Both the position numbers and the translations under genes were made by a program. From Paraburkholderia tagetis (GTDB lineage Bacteria > Pseudomonadota > Gammaproteobacteria > Burkholderiales > Burkholderiaceae), in assembly GCF_022213065.1 (NCBI RefSeq), contig NZ_JAKLJA010000003.1:351502-415501 (forward strand): DNA of 64,000 nucleotides. Direction: 5' to 3'. The notes below the pieces were generated by a model, which saw only the letters and a list, made by a program, of their open reading frames with translations, was not told where the DNA came from and did no database searches. This document shows positions 1 to 9,586 of the stretch, in pieces (position 1 is the first letter of the stretch; the number at the start of each line of letters is the position of its first letter).

Positions 1-1118
1 TCCGCGAAGCTGCCCGGCACTTTGTCTGTGAAATAGAGGCCGAACATGCCGCCGACCGAATCCGCGACGAACGGCACGTTCGCTTCGCGTGCGGCCTGCG
101 AGAGACCTTGCGCCAGACGCGCGGTCTGTGCCGTGAGCTTCTCGTAGAAGCCCGGCGCCTGGATGAGCTGCAGCGTCTTCAGGCCTGCCGCCACGGCGAT
201 CGGGTTGCCCGAGAGCGTGCCCGCCTGATAGACGGCGCCGTTGGGTGCGAGATGGTCCATGATCTCGCGGCGGCCGCCGAACGCCGCTGCCGGCATGCCG
301 CCACCGATCACCTTGCCCAGACACACCAGGTCGGCCTGAACGCCATACAGCGCCTGCGCGCCGCGCAGGCCGACACGGAAGCCGCACATCACTTCGTCGA
401 AGATCAGCACGCTGCCGTGCTTCGCCGTGAGGCTGCGCAGCGCGCCGATGAACTCGGGCGTGGCCTTTATGAGGTTCATGTTGCCCGCGACCGGCTCGAC
501 GATCACGGCGGCGATCTCGTCGCCGAACGCCTTGAACGCTTCTTCGAGCGCCGCGACGTTGTTGTACTCGAGCACTGTCGTGTGCTTCGCGATGTCCACC
601 GGCACGCCCGCCGAAGTGGGGTTGCCGAACGTGAGCAGGCCGGAGCCCGCCTTCACGAGCAGGCTGTCGGCGTGGCCGTGGTAGCAGCCCTCGAACTTCA
701 CGATGCGCTCGCGCTTCGTGAAGCCGCGTGCAAGGCGCAGCGCGCTCATGGTGGCTTCGGTGCCGCTCGACACCATGCGCACCTGCTCCATCGACGGCAC
801 GATCTTGCAGATTTCCTCGGCGATCTCGATTTCGGCTTCCGTGGGCGCGCCGAACGAGAAGCCGTTGGCGAGCACGCGCTGCACGGCTTCGAGCACTTCG
901 GGGTGCACGTGGCCGACGATCATCGGGCCCCACGAGCCGATGTAGTCGATGTAGCGCTTGCCTTCGGCGTCCCAGACGTACGCACCTTGCGCGCGTTCGA
1001 TGAAGCGCGGCGTGCCGCCGACCGAGCGGAACGCGCGCACGGGCGAATTCACGCCGCCCGGAATGGTGCGCTGGGCGCGTTCGAAGAGGGCCTGGTTCGT
1101 GGACGAGGTGTTGGACAT
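1..1118 (-). CDS. hemL: glutamate-1-semialdehyde 2,1-aminomutase (3' end outside window)
   Basis: PLP enzyme that converts glutamate-1-semialdehyde to 5-aminolevulinate, the C5-pathway entry to haem; cytosolic. Translation from ATG at 1118 begins [16 protein letters not shown] and carries the family blocks [53 protein letters not shown] and [10 protein letters not shown], whose Lys is the PLP-binding residue. About 372 codons are present; the family has about 427, so roughly the last 55 residues lie to the left of base 1. No disruption is seen. The gene reads out of the window on the minus strand and stands alone, with the next minus-strand gene ending 305 bases upstream. Identification is firm. 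Confidence 0.97.
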   Translation of the reverse strand, partial: MSNTSSTNQALFERAQRTIPGGVNSPVRAFRSVGGTPRFIERAQGAYVWDAEGKRYIDYIGSWGPMIVGHVHPEVLEAVQRVLANGFSFGAPTEAEIEIAEEICKIVPSMEQVRMVSSGTEATMSALRLARGFTKRERIVKFEGCYHGHADSLLVKAGSGLLTFGNPTSAGVPVDIAKHTTVLEYNNVAALEEAFKAFGDEIAAVIVEPVAGNMNLIKATPEFIGALRSLTAKHGSVLIFDEVMCGFRVGLRGAQALYGVQADLVCLGKVIGGGMPAAAFGGRREIMDHLAPNGAVYQAGTLSGNPIAVAAGLKTLQLIQAPGFYEKLTAQTARLAQGLSQAAREANVPFVADSVGGMFGLYFTDKVPGSFA

Positions 1119-1270
1119 GAGTGCTGGACCTGCGAGAGTGGTGTTTGCGGTGGCGTGAACAGGCGCGCAGCAGGCGGGGCCTTGATGCGCCGACGCTCGG
1201 GCCCATGCGGCTCGGGGCCGGCCAGATGAGGTGCCGGACCAGGCGCCAGCGATGGGGCGTTTATGCCGAA

Positions 1271-1276
1271 ATTGTA
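1271..1276 (-). promoter_or_regulatory. possible -10 box for hemL in the 1119-1422 gap
   Basis: On the minus strand this reads TACAAT, about 150 bases before the hemL ATG. No good -35 match is seen 16-18 bases upstream, so this is a weak call. Nothing else is recognisable in the 304-base gap between hemL and the next gene. Confidence 0.3.
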
Positions 1277-1422
1277 CCGGACTCGCGCCGAATGGGCCGT
1301 GGGGGCACTGGACGGCGCGCGTCCGGCGGCCGGCCCGGCGAGGGTGTCGGAGCGCCAGGCGCAGGCGGTGCCGGTTCTGCATCGTCGGGTCGTAATGCGA
1401 CTATGTATCGCGACTGTCACGA

Positions 1423-1926
1423 TTACGCACCGGCCGCCCGGGCGGCATCGGCCGCGTGCATCGCCGCAACCACCGCCGCTGGCATGGGTCGCCGGCCGGT
1501 CAGCTCGGCCCAGCGTTTCTCCAGCGCGCCTTCGGCGATTGGCTTGATGACGGTGCCCGAACTCTGCGCATCCCATGTCTGCACGGAAAACGGATGGACG
1601 CGCAGCGCGTCGCGCGCAATGACGACGTTTTCGTTGGCGTCGACCAGCCAGTCGTACACGAAGTCGATGCACAGCCGGTAGCCGCGCTTGTACGTGGAGT
1701 CGGGCACCTCGTAGGGCGCGCGCGTCACGTAGCCGGAGCCGAAGAGCCCGCGCGGCTCGGCGGCGACGCGATGCAGGAATACGCGGTCGCCTGGCAGGAT
1801 GCCGCGCGCAAAGCCGCTGCCCCATGTGTCGGCGACGGCCTCGCCTGCCTGCACGCGGCGCGCGAAGTCGGGCAACTCGGGCCAGGGCCACTTCTTGGGG
1901 CTCCAGATCAGCAGGTAGGCGCTCAT
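1423..1926 (-). CDS. EVE/PUA-like domain protein, function unknown
   Basis: A 167-residue cytosolic protein from ATG at 1926. The N-terminus (MSAYLLIWSPKKWPW), the block WGSGFARGILPGDRVFLHR and the following GLFGSGYVTRAPYEV match the layout of EVE-type PUA-fold domains: a tryptophan-rich first strand, a W-x-C/S-G segment, GDRVFL and a G-x-G-x-V strand. EVE domains are known to read modified bases in DNA or RNA and often accompany restriction or RNA-modification genes, but no such gene is next to this one. No catalytic motif is visible. The upstream extension to 2016 in the same frame has no family features, so 1926 is preferred. It is divergent from the MFS gene. Confidence 0.72.
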   Translation of the reverse strand: MSAYLLIWSPKKWPWPELPDFARRVQAGEAVADTWGSGFARGILPGDRVFLHRVAAEPRGLFGSGYVTRAPYEVPDSTYKRGYRLCIDFVYDWLVDANENVVIARDALRVHPFSVQTWDAQSSGTVIKPIAEGALEKRWAELTGRRPMPAAVVAAMHAADAARAAGA

Positions 1927-2094
1927 GAACGAAGGTCGCGCCTTGTGGCGCGTTGCAGGACGAGAAAGGGCGCAGCTTAGCGCAAAGCGGGCGGGGAGCG
2001 GCATGGGCCGCCGCATGGATCCCCGATTGCCGCTGCCGCTCGGAGCGTGAGGTGCGGCCCTGCGGTGTGCCGAAAGCGAAAATTAAGCCTCGGG

Positions 2095-2100
2095 TACAAT
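2095..2100 (+). promoter_or_regulatory. possible -10 box for the MFS exporter in the 1927-2227 gap
   Basis: TACAAT within GGGTACAATGC, about 130 bases before the exporter ATG, after a short A/T-rich patch (gcgaaaattaag). The -35 region is poor. The rest of this 300-base divergent gap shows nothing recognisable. Confidence 0.3.
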
Positions 2101-2227
2101 GCTCCGGCCACGTAGCCGCTTTTTCGCGTCGCATTTGCATCGCAACTGGGACGCAATCGGTCCATGCCGAAGCGGCCCAGAAAATCGAGACCGCGCCCCC
2201 GGCTACGGTCCGCTCCTGGTCGATCCC

Positions 2228-3463
2228 ATGTCCCATTCCCCGCGACGCCGGCCCGATGGCCGGCTGATCCTGTTGCTCGGCGCGCTCGCCGCCTGTGGCC
2301 CGCTCGCCACCGACATGTACCTGCCGAGCCTGCCCGCCATCGCCCAGTCGTTCGGCGTGAGCGCGGCCGCAGCCGCCATGACGCTCACGAGCTTCATGGC
2401 GGGCTTCTCGGTCGGCATGCTGCTCTACGGCCCGCTCTCCGATGCCTACGGCCGCCGCCCCGTGCTGCTCGGTGGCATCGCGCTCTTCACGCTCGCGAGC
2501 ATCGGCTGCTGGTTCTCGTACTCGGCAGGCGGGCTCACCTTCGTGCGCTTCTTGCAGGCGCTCGGCGCCGGAGCCGCCTCGGTGCTCGCGCGGGCGATCG
2601 CGCGCGACGCGCACGAGCCGTCCGACGCTGCCAAGGTGCTCTCGATGGTTGCCATCGTCACCTCGATCGGCCCGCTGCTCGCGCCGCTCATCGGCGGGCA
2701 GTTGTTGCTGCTCGGGGGTTGGCGCATCGTGTTCGTCGCGCTCACACTGTTCGGCCTGGCGTGCGGCGTTACCGCGTGGTTGCGCGTGCCCGAAACCTGG
2801 CCCGCCGAGAAGCGCGAAAGCGGCGCCGTGCTGCGCTCGTTCATGGCGTATGAGCGGCTGTTGCGCGACCCGCTCGTCTGGGGCCACATGCTGTGCGGCG
2901 GCATGGCGTTCGCGGCAATGTTCACCTATATCTCGGCTACGCCGTTCGTCTATATCGAGTACTTCCACGTTTCGCCACAGCACTATGGCCTGTTCTTCGG
3001 CGCGAACGTGTTCGGCATCATGCTCGGCAATTTCCTCAACACGCGCTTCATCGGGAGCATGGGCACGCTGCGCATGGTGTCGATGGCCTCGACGGTCAGC
3101 ATCGTCGCGTCGTTTTTCGTCGCGTTCGTGTGCGTGACGGGGTGGGGCGGCCTGTGGTCGATCGTGGCCGGCCTGTTCTTCGTGGTGGGCGTGGTGGGCC
3201 TGCTCAGCGCGAACTGCGCGACCGACCTGATGTATCGCTATCCGAAGAACGCCGGCGCGGCGGCGGCCGTGTTCGGCGCGACACAGCTCGGGCTGGGCGC
3301 GTTCGCGAGCGTCGTGGTTGGCTGGTTTCCGGGCGTCTCGCCGCTCGGCATGGGCTGCACGATCGGCGCGTGCGGCGCGCTCACCTGGGTCGGCCGCCGT
3401 ATCGTCGTGAAGTGGCACGGCCGGCCCGCGCCGGGTGCGCAGCAGGCGGCGTCGAACGCGTAA
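2228..3463 (+). CDS. Bcr/CflA family multidrug efflux MFS transporter
   Basis: Inner-membrane proton antiporter of the drug:H+ antiporter-1, 12-TM Bcr/CflA group, 411 residues from ATG at 2228. Hallmarks are the start LILLLGALAACGPLATDMYLP, the TM2-TM3 loop motif GPLSDAYGRRPVLLGG (major-facilitator motif A), and the TM4-TM5 stretch FLQALGAGAASVLARAIARD. Twelve hydrophobic segments run through to residue ~395. The frame is open back to 2099, but the extra residues are Arg-rich and lack family similarity, so the internal ATG is preferred. The substrate cannot be read from sequence; bicyclomycin and sulfonamides are exported by the E. coli relative. Confidence 0.9.
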   Translation: MSHSPRRRPDGRLILLLGALAACGPLATDMYLPSLPAIAQSFGVSAAAAAMTLTSFMAGFSVGMLLYGPLSDAYGRRPVLLGGIALFTLASIGCWFSYSAGGLTFVRFLQALGAGAASVLARAIARDAHEPSDAAKVLSMVAIVTSIGPLLAPLIGGQLLLLGGWRIVFVALTLFGLACGVTAWLRVPETWPAEKRESGAVLRSFMAYERLLRDPLVWGHMLCGGMAFAAMFTYISATPFVYIEYFHVSPQHYGLFFGANVFGIMLGNFLNTRFIGSMGTLRMVSMASTVSIVASFFVAFVCVTGWGGLWSIVAGLFFVVGVVGLLSANCATDLMYRYPKNAGAAAAVFGATQLGLGAFASVVVGWFPGVSPLGMGCTIGACGALTWVGRRIVVKWHGRPAPGAQQAASNA

Positions 3464-3601
3464 GCGCCGCCGCCAGTCACAAAATCGCCAGGCACCAAAG
3501 CGAACGGGACGCCGAAGCGTCCCCGTTTTACATTGCGTCATCCGTGCGCGCGCCGCTGGTTTGCGTCGCGCGCTCAGGGTCAATTGTTCGTCAATCGCTC
3601 G

Positions 3602-5524
3602 TCAGTCACTCGCACGCGCCGACGAAGACGCACCGTGGCTCAGCCAGTCGAGCACGGCGGAGGCATCGTCGTCGGCATGCTCGCGGGCCTTTTCGACTGC
3701 ATTGCTCATATCCGCGTCCGGCGAGGCGCGACGGATCGCGACGCCCACCGCGAGGATGTCGATCATCAGCAGATGCAGGATGCGCGAGATCATCGAAAGC
3801 TGCGACTCGCGCATCTCGATGTGATCGGTTTCGAGCGCCACGGTCGCGCGCTTGGCGAGCGGCGTGTTGCTCGACGTGATCGCGATCACCTTCGCGCCGG
3901 CCTGCATGGCCACATCGAGCACGCGCAGCAGTTCGGGCGCGCGGCCCGACTTCGACACGGCCACGATCACGTCGCCCTTGCCGAGCAGCGCAGCGGACGC
4001 CGCCTGCATGTACAGGTCGCCGTAGGCAATGGTCGGGATACCGAAGCGAAAGAACTTGTAGTGCGCGTCCTGCGCGACGATATGCGAGTTGCCGAGCCCG
4101 TAGAACTCGATGCGCCGCGCGCCGTTGAGAAGCGTGATGGCCTCTTCCACGTGCTCGAAGTTCAGATGTTCGCGTAGCTGCAAAATGGCCGAGACAGTGT
4201 TGTCGAGCACCTTCGCGCCGAAGTCGGTGGCAGTGTCGCCCAGATGCACCTGGCTGTGGCTCACGGGAATCGTGCCCGTGAGGCCCGTGGCGAGCTTGAG
4301 CTTGAAGTCCGAGAGCCCCTGGCAGCCGAGCGAGCGGCAAAAGCGGATGACCGTGGGCTGGCTCACGTCGGCCTTGCGCGCGATGTCGACGATGGGGTCG
4401 TTGATGATCGAGCGCGGATGGTTGAGCGCGAGGTCGGCCACGCGGCGCTCGGCGGGCGTGAGCGCGTCGCGCATCTGGCGGATGCGCTCGAACACGGCGG
4501 AAGATCCACCGCCCGCGCGATTCGAGAGCTGTTCCGCGAGGATCGCCGAGACGCCGAGGAACGCCGGATACTCGGCGGTGATGACGTAGGTGGGGACGTT
4601 CGCGAGATAGGCGTCGAAACGGCCTTTGGCCTCGAAGCGCTGGCGAAACGACGAGCGCGCGAACAGCTCGCCCAGACGCGGCACCACGCCGCCGCCGATA
4701 TAGATGCCGCCGAGCGAGCCGAGCGTCATCGCGATGTTGCCCGCGAAGCCGCCGAGAATGCCGCAGAAGCATTCGATGGTTTCCACGGCGAGCGCCTCGC
4801 CGTCGTGCGCGCGCTTGACGATCTCGGCCGGGTCGATGTTCGCGGCCAGCTTCTTCTTGTCGCGCGCGGCGAGCGCGCGATAGATCAGCTCGATGCCAGG
4901 GCCCGCGCACACGCGCTCGAACGACACGTGCGGCCACTTCTTGCGCGCGAACTGCAGCACGATATCCTCGCGCTCGTCCTGCGGCGCGAAGCTCGCGTGG
5001 CCGCCTTCGCTGCCGAGCGCGATCCAGCGGTCGTCGGCGGGAATCAGGCCCGAGACGCCGAGGCCCGTGCCCGGCCCGAGCAGGCCGATCACGCTGTTCT
5101 GGCGGCGCTGGCCGCCGCCCACCTGGGTGCGCTGCACGTCGGTCAAGCCGGGCAGCGCCATGGCGAGTGCGGTGAAGTCGTTGACGACCAGCAGCGTGTC
5201 GAAGCCGAGCGCGCGGCGCGTGGCCTCGATCGAAAAGGTCCAGTCGTGATTGGTCATGCGCACCTGGTCGCCGTCGACCGGGTTCGCGATGGCGATGGCC
5301 GCATGGTTCACGCGGCCGATCTTCGTGTCCTTCAGGTACTGCTGGATGACCTGGGCGACGCCCGGATAGTCGGCGCACGGATAGACGCGCACCTGGCCGA
5401 TTTCGCCGGGGCGCGTCTCCAGCGCGAAGCGCGCGTTGGTTCCGCCGATGTCGGCGAGCAGCCTCGGTCCGTCGGCGTGCTGGCCCGCGCCAGGCGCGGA
5501 TTTGTTAGGCGCACCAGTAGACAT
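3602..5524 (-). CDS. glk: bifunctional glucokinase / RpiR-HexR family transcriptional regulator
   Basis: 640-residue fusion. Residues ~20-335 are a hexokinase-fold glucokinase: phosphate-1 motif [11 protein letters not shown] (23-33), VVNDFTAL with the catalytic Asp (D116), [11 protein letters not shown] (150-160) and [11 protein letters not shown]. Residues ~342-640 are an RpiR-type regulator: HTH around [20 protein letters not shown] (381-400), then a sugar-phosphate-binding SIS domain ([27 protein letters not shown]). It should phosphorylate glucose and repress, or be released by, a hexose-phosphate or KDPG-type effector. The fusion is established in Burkholderia; here it is intact. Its ATG lies inside the end of pgl (20-base overlap), implying translational coupling in a zwf-pgl-glk operon. 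The probable operator is at 7856-7870. Confidence 0.95.
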   Translation of the reverse strand: MSTGAPNKSAPGAGQHADGPRLLADIGGTNARFALETRPGEIGQVRVYPCADYPGVAQVIQQYLKDTKIGRVNHAAIAIANPVDGDQVRMTNHDWTFSIEATRRALGFDTLLVVNDFTALAMALPGLTDVQRTQVGGGQRRQNSVIGLLGPGTGLGVSGLIPADDRWIALGSEGGHASFAPQDEREDIVLQFARKKWPHVSFERVCAGPGIELIYRALAARDKKKLAANIDPAEIVKRAHDGEALAVETIECFCGILGGFAGNIAMTLGSLGGIYIGGGVVPRLGELFARSSFRQRFEAKGRFDAYLANVPTYVITAEYPAFLGVSAILAEQLSNRAGGGSSAVFERIRQMRDALTPAERRVADLALNHPRSIINDPIVDIARKADVSQPTVIRFCRSLGCQGLSDFKLKLATGLTGTIPVSHSQVHLGDTATDFGAKVLDNTVSAILQLREHLNFEHVEEAITLLNGARRIEFYGLGNSHIVAQDAHYKFFRFGIPTIAYGDLYMQAASAALLGKGDVIVAVSKSGRAPELLRVLDVAMQAGAKVIAITSSNTPLAKRATVALETDHIEMRESQLSMISRILHLLMIDILAVGVAIRRASPDADMSNAVEKAREHADDDASAVLDWLSHGASSSARASD

Positions 5525-6206
5525 CGAGTCTCACTCCCTTGTCGTTCGCCAGCTTCGAGATGGCGTTGTTCTGTTCTGCCGCGGCGGCCTGTTGCAGCAC
5601 GTCGAGCTTGCGCTGGCCCGCGATCAGCAAGAACAGGCGATCCATCTGGCGCAGCGCCTGCATCGACCACGAGACGCGGGCGTGCGGCGCCGCTTGCGGA
5701 TGCACGGCCACGAACGGGCGCGCCGTGGTGATGGCTTCGTGCCACTCGGGGGCGTCGGCGAAGATCGAGGCCGTGTGGCCGTCCTCGCCCATGCCGAGCA
5801 CCGCGACATTGGGCAAGAGGCGCTGCGGATCGGCGTTGAGCGCGGCCACGTGCGCGTCGAGTTCTTGCGTGACGTCGACGAGCGGCAGGAAGCGCGCCTG
5901 CGCCGCCTCGTTCTTCAGCAGCGTTTCGTGCACGAGGCGCGCGTTGCTGGCCGAATCCGTCTCGCTCACCCAGCGATCGTCCACCAGCGTGATGTCGGTG
6001 TGCGCCCAGTCGAAGCGGTGCGTCGACAGGGTTTCCAGAAACGGACGCGGGCTCGTGCCGCCTGAAACCGCGAGCGTCGCACGGCGCGCGCCGGTGCCGG
6101 GCGCGGCTGCAAGAGCGGTGAGCGACGCATGTAGCGCATCGCCCACGGCTCGCGCCAGCGCGTCGGATTGGACGCGCGGGTCGTCGAATACGTGAAGCTC
6201 GATCAC
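5505..6206 (-). CDS. pgl: 6-phosphogluconolactonase
   Basis: Hydrolyses 6-phosphogluconolactone made by Zwf; cytosolic, 233 residues. Motifs are [10 protein letters not shown] near the N-terminus, TLVDDRWV, and [14 protein letters not shown], all typical of the NagB/SOL-type lactonase fold. The chosen start is GTG at 6206 because an excellent Shine-Dalgarno (GGAGGAGAA) sits directly before it and the protein then begins [11 protein letters not shown], as in the family; the open frame to 6353 adds only low-complexity basic residues. It is the middle gene of zwf-pgl-glk, 64 bases after zwf and overlapping glk by 20. Confidence 0.94.
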   Translation of the reverse strand: MIELHVFDDPRVQSDALARAVGDALHASLTALAAAPGTGARRATLAVSGGTSPRPFLETLSTHRFDWAHTDITLVDDRWVSETDSASNARLVHETLLKNEAAQARFLPLVDVTQELDAHVAALNADPQRLLPNVAVLGMGEDGHTASIFADAPEWHEAITTARPFVAVHPQAAPHARVSWSMQALRQMDRLFLLIAGQRKLDVLQQAAAAEQNNAISKLANDKGVRLDVYWCA

Positions 6207-6270
6207 TTCTCCTCCATGCTGCTTTTTTGTCGATCCGCGGGGATGCTCGCGGGGGTGTTCATCGGTCCGG

Positions 6271-7737
6271 TCAATTCTCTTCTTCGAGCCAGCAAGTGCC
6301 GTGCTGCGCCAGCATCGCGCTGGAGGCCGCCGGTCCCCACGTGCCCGCCGCATACGGCTTGGGCGGGCGCGGCGATGCGGCCCATTCGTTGAGGATCGGC
6401 TCGACCCATTTCCACGCGGCTTCCTGCTCGTCGCGGCGCACGAAGAGCGCGAGGCGGCCGTTGATCACGTCGAGCAACAGACGCTGATACGCCTCCATCT
6501 GGCCTTCGCGGAAGAACTGGTCGAACGCGAGGTCCAGATGAACGCTCGAGAGATTCATGCCTTCGCCGGGCTGCTTGGCGAGACAGTACAAACGAATATT
6601 CTCGTTGGGCTGCAGGCGGATCACCAGACGATTGGAGCCGGGCCGCAGCGCCGTCGGCCCCAGCGCCGAATGCGGCACGGGCCTGAAGTTCACGACGATT
6701 TCCGCGACGCGGTCGGCCAGACGCTTGCCCGTGCGCAGGAAGAAGGGCACGCCCGCCCAGCGCCAGTTCTCGATCTCCACATTGAGCGCGACGAAGGTCT
6801 CGGTGCGGCTATCGGGCTTCACGCCATGCTCGGTGGCGTAGCCCGGCACCTGTTGCCCGCGAATCACGCCCGCATGGTACTGGCCGCGCACGGCCACCTT
6901 GCTGATATCGGCGGGATTGATGGGCTTGAGCGCGCGCAGCACACGCAGCTTCTCGTCGCGCACCGAGTCCGAATCCATCGAATGCGGCGGCTCCATGGCG
7001 ACGATCGAGAGCAACTGGAGCAGGTGGTTCTGCACCATGTCGCGCAGCGCGCCGGTGTTGTCGTAGAAGTCGCCGCGCGCTTCGACGCCCAGTTCTTCCG
7101 CAATCGTGATCTGGATGCTCTCGACCCATTCGCGGCGCCACAGCGGCTCGAAGAGCGCATTGCCGAAGCGCAGCGCAAGCAGGTTCTGCACCGGCTCCTT
7201 GCCGAGATAGTGGTCGATCCGGTAGATCTGCTCTTCCGCGAAGATCTCGCCCACGGCGTCGTTGATCGCATTGGACGATTTGAGGTCGTAGCCAAGCGGC
7301 TTTTCCAGCACGATGCGCGCGTTCTGATTCAGGCCGACCGAGGCGAGCGCGCGGCAGATCGGCACGAACAGGGACGGGCCGGTAGCCAGATAGAACACGC
7401 GGATGCCGGGCAGCGCCGCGATGCCGTCGCGCAGCGTGGTGAAGTCCTCGGCGCGCGAGAGGTCGAGCTTCACATAGACGATGCGCTCGAGAAAGCTCGC
7501 CCAGGCGCTTTCGTCCAGGCCGTTCTTCGAGACGTGCGGCTTGACGTGCTCGTTGACCCATTGGAGGTATTGATCGCGATCTTCCTCGTGGCGCGCGACG
7601 CCCACGATTCTCCCCGAGGCGGCGAGCATGCCCGAGCGGTGCGCCTCGAACAAGGCCGGCAGGATCTTGCGCATCGAGAGGTCGCCGGTGGCGCCGAAGA
7701 GCACGAACGTGAAACCTGAATCGGTAGGGCTTTGCAT
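6271..7737 (-). CDS. zwf: glucose-6-phosphate 1-dehydrogenase
   Basis: Oxidises glucose-6-phosphate with NAD(P)+, the first step of the Entner-Doudoroff and pentose-phosphate routes. 488 residues from ATG at 7737, which has GGAG 5-8 bases upstream. The nucleotide-binding GATGDL is at 15-20, the substrate-site motif RIDHYLGKE at 173-181 (catalytic His in HYLGK), and FFLRTGKRL is present further on. Length equals the family norm. The frame runs upstream to 7917 through the promoter region, so the longer start is rejected. First gene of the minus-strand glucose operon; expression is probably governed by the palindrome at 7856-7870. Confidence 0.97.
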   Translation of the reverse strand: MQSPTDSGFTFVLFGATGDLSMRKILPALFEAHRSGMLAASGRIVGVARHEEDRDQYLQWVNEHVKPHVSKNGLDESAWASFLERIVYVKLDLSRAEDFTTLRDGIAALPGIRVFYLATGPSLFVPICRALASVGLNQNARIVLEKPLGYDLKSSNAINDAVGEIFAEEQIYRIDHYLGKEPVQNLLALRFGNALFEPLWRREWVESIQITIAEELGVEARGDFYDNTGALRDMVQNHLLQLLSIVAMEPPHSMDSDSVRDEKLRVLRALKPINPADISKVAVRGQYHAGVIRGQQVPGYATEHGVKPDSRTETFVALNVEIENWRWAGVPFFLRTGKRLADRVAEIVVNFRPVPHSALGPTALRPGSNRLVIRLQPNENIRLYCLAKQPGEGMNLSSVHLDLAFDQFFREGQMEAYQRLLLDVINGRLALFVRRDEQEAAWKWVEPILNEWAASPRPPKPYAAGTWGPAASSAMLAQHGTCWLEEEN

Positions 7738-7843
7738 AGTCTCCGTCACAGTCCAGAAATGCCGCGGGAACAAGTTCCGACGAGGCTCGCGCGGGATGCG
7801 CCATCGAGCTCCGCTGGGCGGCCGTAGTCCGATAAAATTTTTT

Positions 7844-7872
7844 TTGACACTGAATTGTAGTTTAACTACAAT
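7844..7872 (+). promoter_or_regulatory. sigma-70 promoter toward the sugar ABC transporter
   Basis: TTGACA (7844-7849), 17-base spacer, TACAAT (7867-7872): a near-consensus housekeeping promoter. Transcription would start near 7879 and leave a 5' untranslated region of about 420 bases before gtsA. That leader holds no recognisable gene and begins with an A/T-rich patch. Confidence 0.75.
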
Positions 7873-7881
7873 CCAAATCAA
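7854..7881 (-). promoter_or_regulatory. sigma-70 promoter toward zwf-pgl-glk
   Basis: On the minus strand TTGATT (7881-7876), 16-base spacer, TACAAT (7859-7854). It is back-to-back with the plus-strand promoter, and both -10 boxes are embedded in the same palindrome, so one bound repressor would shut both. Confidence 0.6.
7856..7870. promoter_or_regulatory. probable HexR operator shared by two divergent promoters
   Basis: TGTAGTTTAACTACA: perfect 7-base inverted repeat around one central base. This matches the known HexR recognition pattern (TGTARTTN-type half sites) used by RpiR-family HexR upstream of zwf and other glucose genes in proteobacteria. It covers the -10 boxes of both flanking promoters. 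The cognate regulator is most likely the HexR half of the glk fusion. Confidence 0.8.
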
Positions 7882-8301
7882 GAGGTAACGTTCATTCGAT
7901 GAAAAAAGCGTAGGCAAGCGCGGCGCAGCGTGGATTTGCAGCGATCCCGCAGATGCTTTTCCCGGCTTTTTCCCGGATGGGCGGAACGCCCCTCATGTTA
8001 ACGGACAATGCATCCGTCCATGTACCTGCCCGGCGCCTCGACTGGCCGCGCGTCGCTCCAGCGAGCGCGGCCGGAGAAAATCAAAAGAGGAGACAGTCTT
8101 TGCATTTCGAATCACTCATCTCTTGAGCGTCCAGCGGCCGGACACCGGCCCGCGGCCCGCGCACGAACACGTGCGCGCGGCACTCCGGCGCCTGTCCGTC
8201 CAGTGTTTTGCCTGTTTTTGTGCCTGTATTAACCACACCGCACCCTGGCGATATCAGGGGCCAACTGTTTTTACTGATCAGGTGTCTGGAGGAGATAAGC
8301 A

Positions 8302-9549
8302 ATGAAATTCCGAGCGATCATGGGCGCCCTGTGCGCCGCAGGTCTCATGGCCGGCGTCGCGACTGCGCAGGCAGCCGAGTCCCTCGAAGTGCTGCACTGG
8401 TGGACCTCGGGCGGCGAGTCGAAGGCTGTCGGCGTGCTCAAGGACGACATGCAGAAGCAGGGCTATGTGTGGAAGGACTTCGCGGTCGCCGGTGGCGCGG
8501 GCGCGGCGGCCATGACCGCACTGAAGACCCAGGTGATCTCGGGTAACGCACCCACGGCAGCCCAGATCAAGGGCCCGCTGATCCAGGAGTGGGCGGAGCA
8601 GGGCGTGCTGGTGCCGATCGATTCCGCCGCTGGCGACTGGAAGGCCAACCTGCCGCCGCAAATCGACAAGATCATGCGCGCCGACGGCCACTACGTTGCC
8701 GCGCCGTTCTCGGTGCACCGCGTGAACTGGCTGTGGATCAACAAGGCGGCGCTCGACAAGGTGGGCGGCAAGGCGCCGACCACGTGGCCGGAGTTCTTCG
8801 CGCTCGCCGACAAGCTCAAGGCCGCGGGCTACCAGCCTGTTGCGGCGGGCGGTCAGCCCTGGCAGGACCTGACGCTCTGGGAAGACGTGGTGCTCTCGCA
8901 GGGCGCGGACTTCTACAAGAAGGCGCTCGTCGACCTCGACCAGAAGACGCTGACTTCGCAGCAGATGGTGGGCGTGTTCGACACAGTCCGCAAGATTGAG
9001 TCGTATATGGATAACGGCCGCACGGGCCGCGACTGGAACCTCGCCACGGCCATGGTCATCAACGGCAAGGCCGGCATGCAGTTCATGGGCGACTGGGCCA
9101 AGGGCGAGTTCGAGGGCGCGAAGAAGGTGCCTGGCAAGGACTACGTTTGCGCGCCGGTGCCGGGCACCTCGAAGGCGTACACGTTCAACGTCGACTCGTT
9201 CGTGTTCTTCCAGCAGAAGGGTCAGAAGGCGGCCACGCCTGGCCAGGTCGCGCTCGCGAAGACCATCATGAGCCCGGCCTTCCAGGAACAGTTCAGCCTG
9301 TACAAGGGCTCGATCCCGGTGCGCCTGGGCGTGGACATGAGCAAGTTCGACGCGTGCGGCAAGCAGTCGTATGCTGATGAACAGGCCGCGATCAAGGCCG
9401 GCGGCTATATGCCGTCGCTCGCGCACGGCATGGCCCAGGCGGACGCGACGGCCGGTGCGATCACCGACGTCGTCACGAAGTTCATGAACTCGAACCAGGA
9501 TTCGAAGAGCGCGGTGGAAGCGCTCGCGAAGGCCGCCAAGACCAAGTAA
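8302..9549 (+). CDS. gtsA: sugar (glucose/mannose-type) ABC transporter substrate-binding protein
   Basis: Periplasmic binding protein, 415 residues, family 1 extracellular solute-binding. A Sec signal peptide (MKFRAIMGALCAAGLMAGVA, cleavage near ATAQA/AES at ~23-25) precedes SLEVLHWWTSGGESKAV, typical of GtsA-like glucose binders. AAPFSVHRVNWLWINK and NGKAGMQFMGDWAKGEF are conserved ligand-cleft segments. The ATG is preceded by GGAGGAGAT. First gene of a four-gene import operon, opposite zwf-pgl-glk, which supports glucose or mannose as substrate; that assignment is by context. A strong hairpin follows the gene, as is common where the binding protein is made in excess over the permeases. Confidence 0.88.
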   Translation: MKFRAIMGALCAAGLMAGVATAQAAESLEVLHWWTSGGESKAVGVLKDDMQKQGYVWKDFAVAGGAGAAAMTALKTQVISGNAPTAAQIKGPLIQEWAEQGVLVPIDSAAGDWKANLPPQIDKIMRADGHYVAAPFSVHRVNWLWINKAALDKVGGKAPTTWPEFFALADKLKAAGYQPVAAGGQPWQDLTLWEDVVLSQGADFYKKALVDLDQKTLTSQQMVGVFDTVRKIESYMDNGRTGRDWNLATAMVINGKAGMQFMGDWAKGEFEGAKKVPGKDYVCAPVPGTSKAYTFNVDSFVFFQQKGQKAATPGQVALAKTIMSPAFQEQFSLYKGSIPVRLGVDMSKFDACGKQSYADEQAAIKAGGYMPSLAHGMAQADATAGAITDVVTKFMNSNQDSKSAVEALAKAAKTK

Positions 9550-9586
9550 GCGAAGTCAGTCTGTGATGTCGTTGTAATGAAACAAG

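Noticed and set aside
1049..3583. A very long open minus-strand frame (844 codons)
   Set aside because: It crosses hemL, the EVE-like gene and the MFS gene in antisense, is His/Arg/Ala-rich with no family motif, and is explained by high third-position GC.
7890..7915. Tiny ATGAAAAAAGCGTAG frame in the gtsA leader
   Set aside because: Only four codons, with no attenuator structure or run of regulatory codons.
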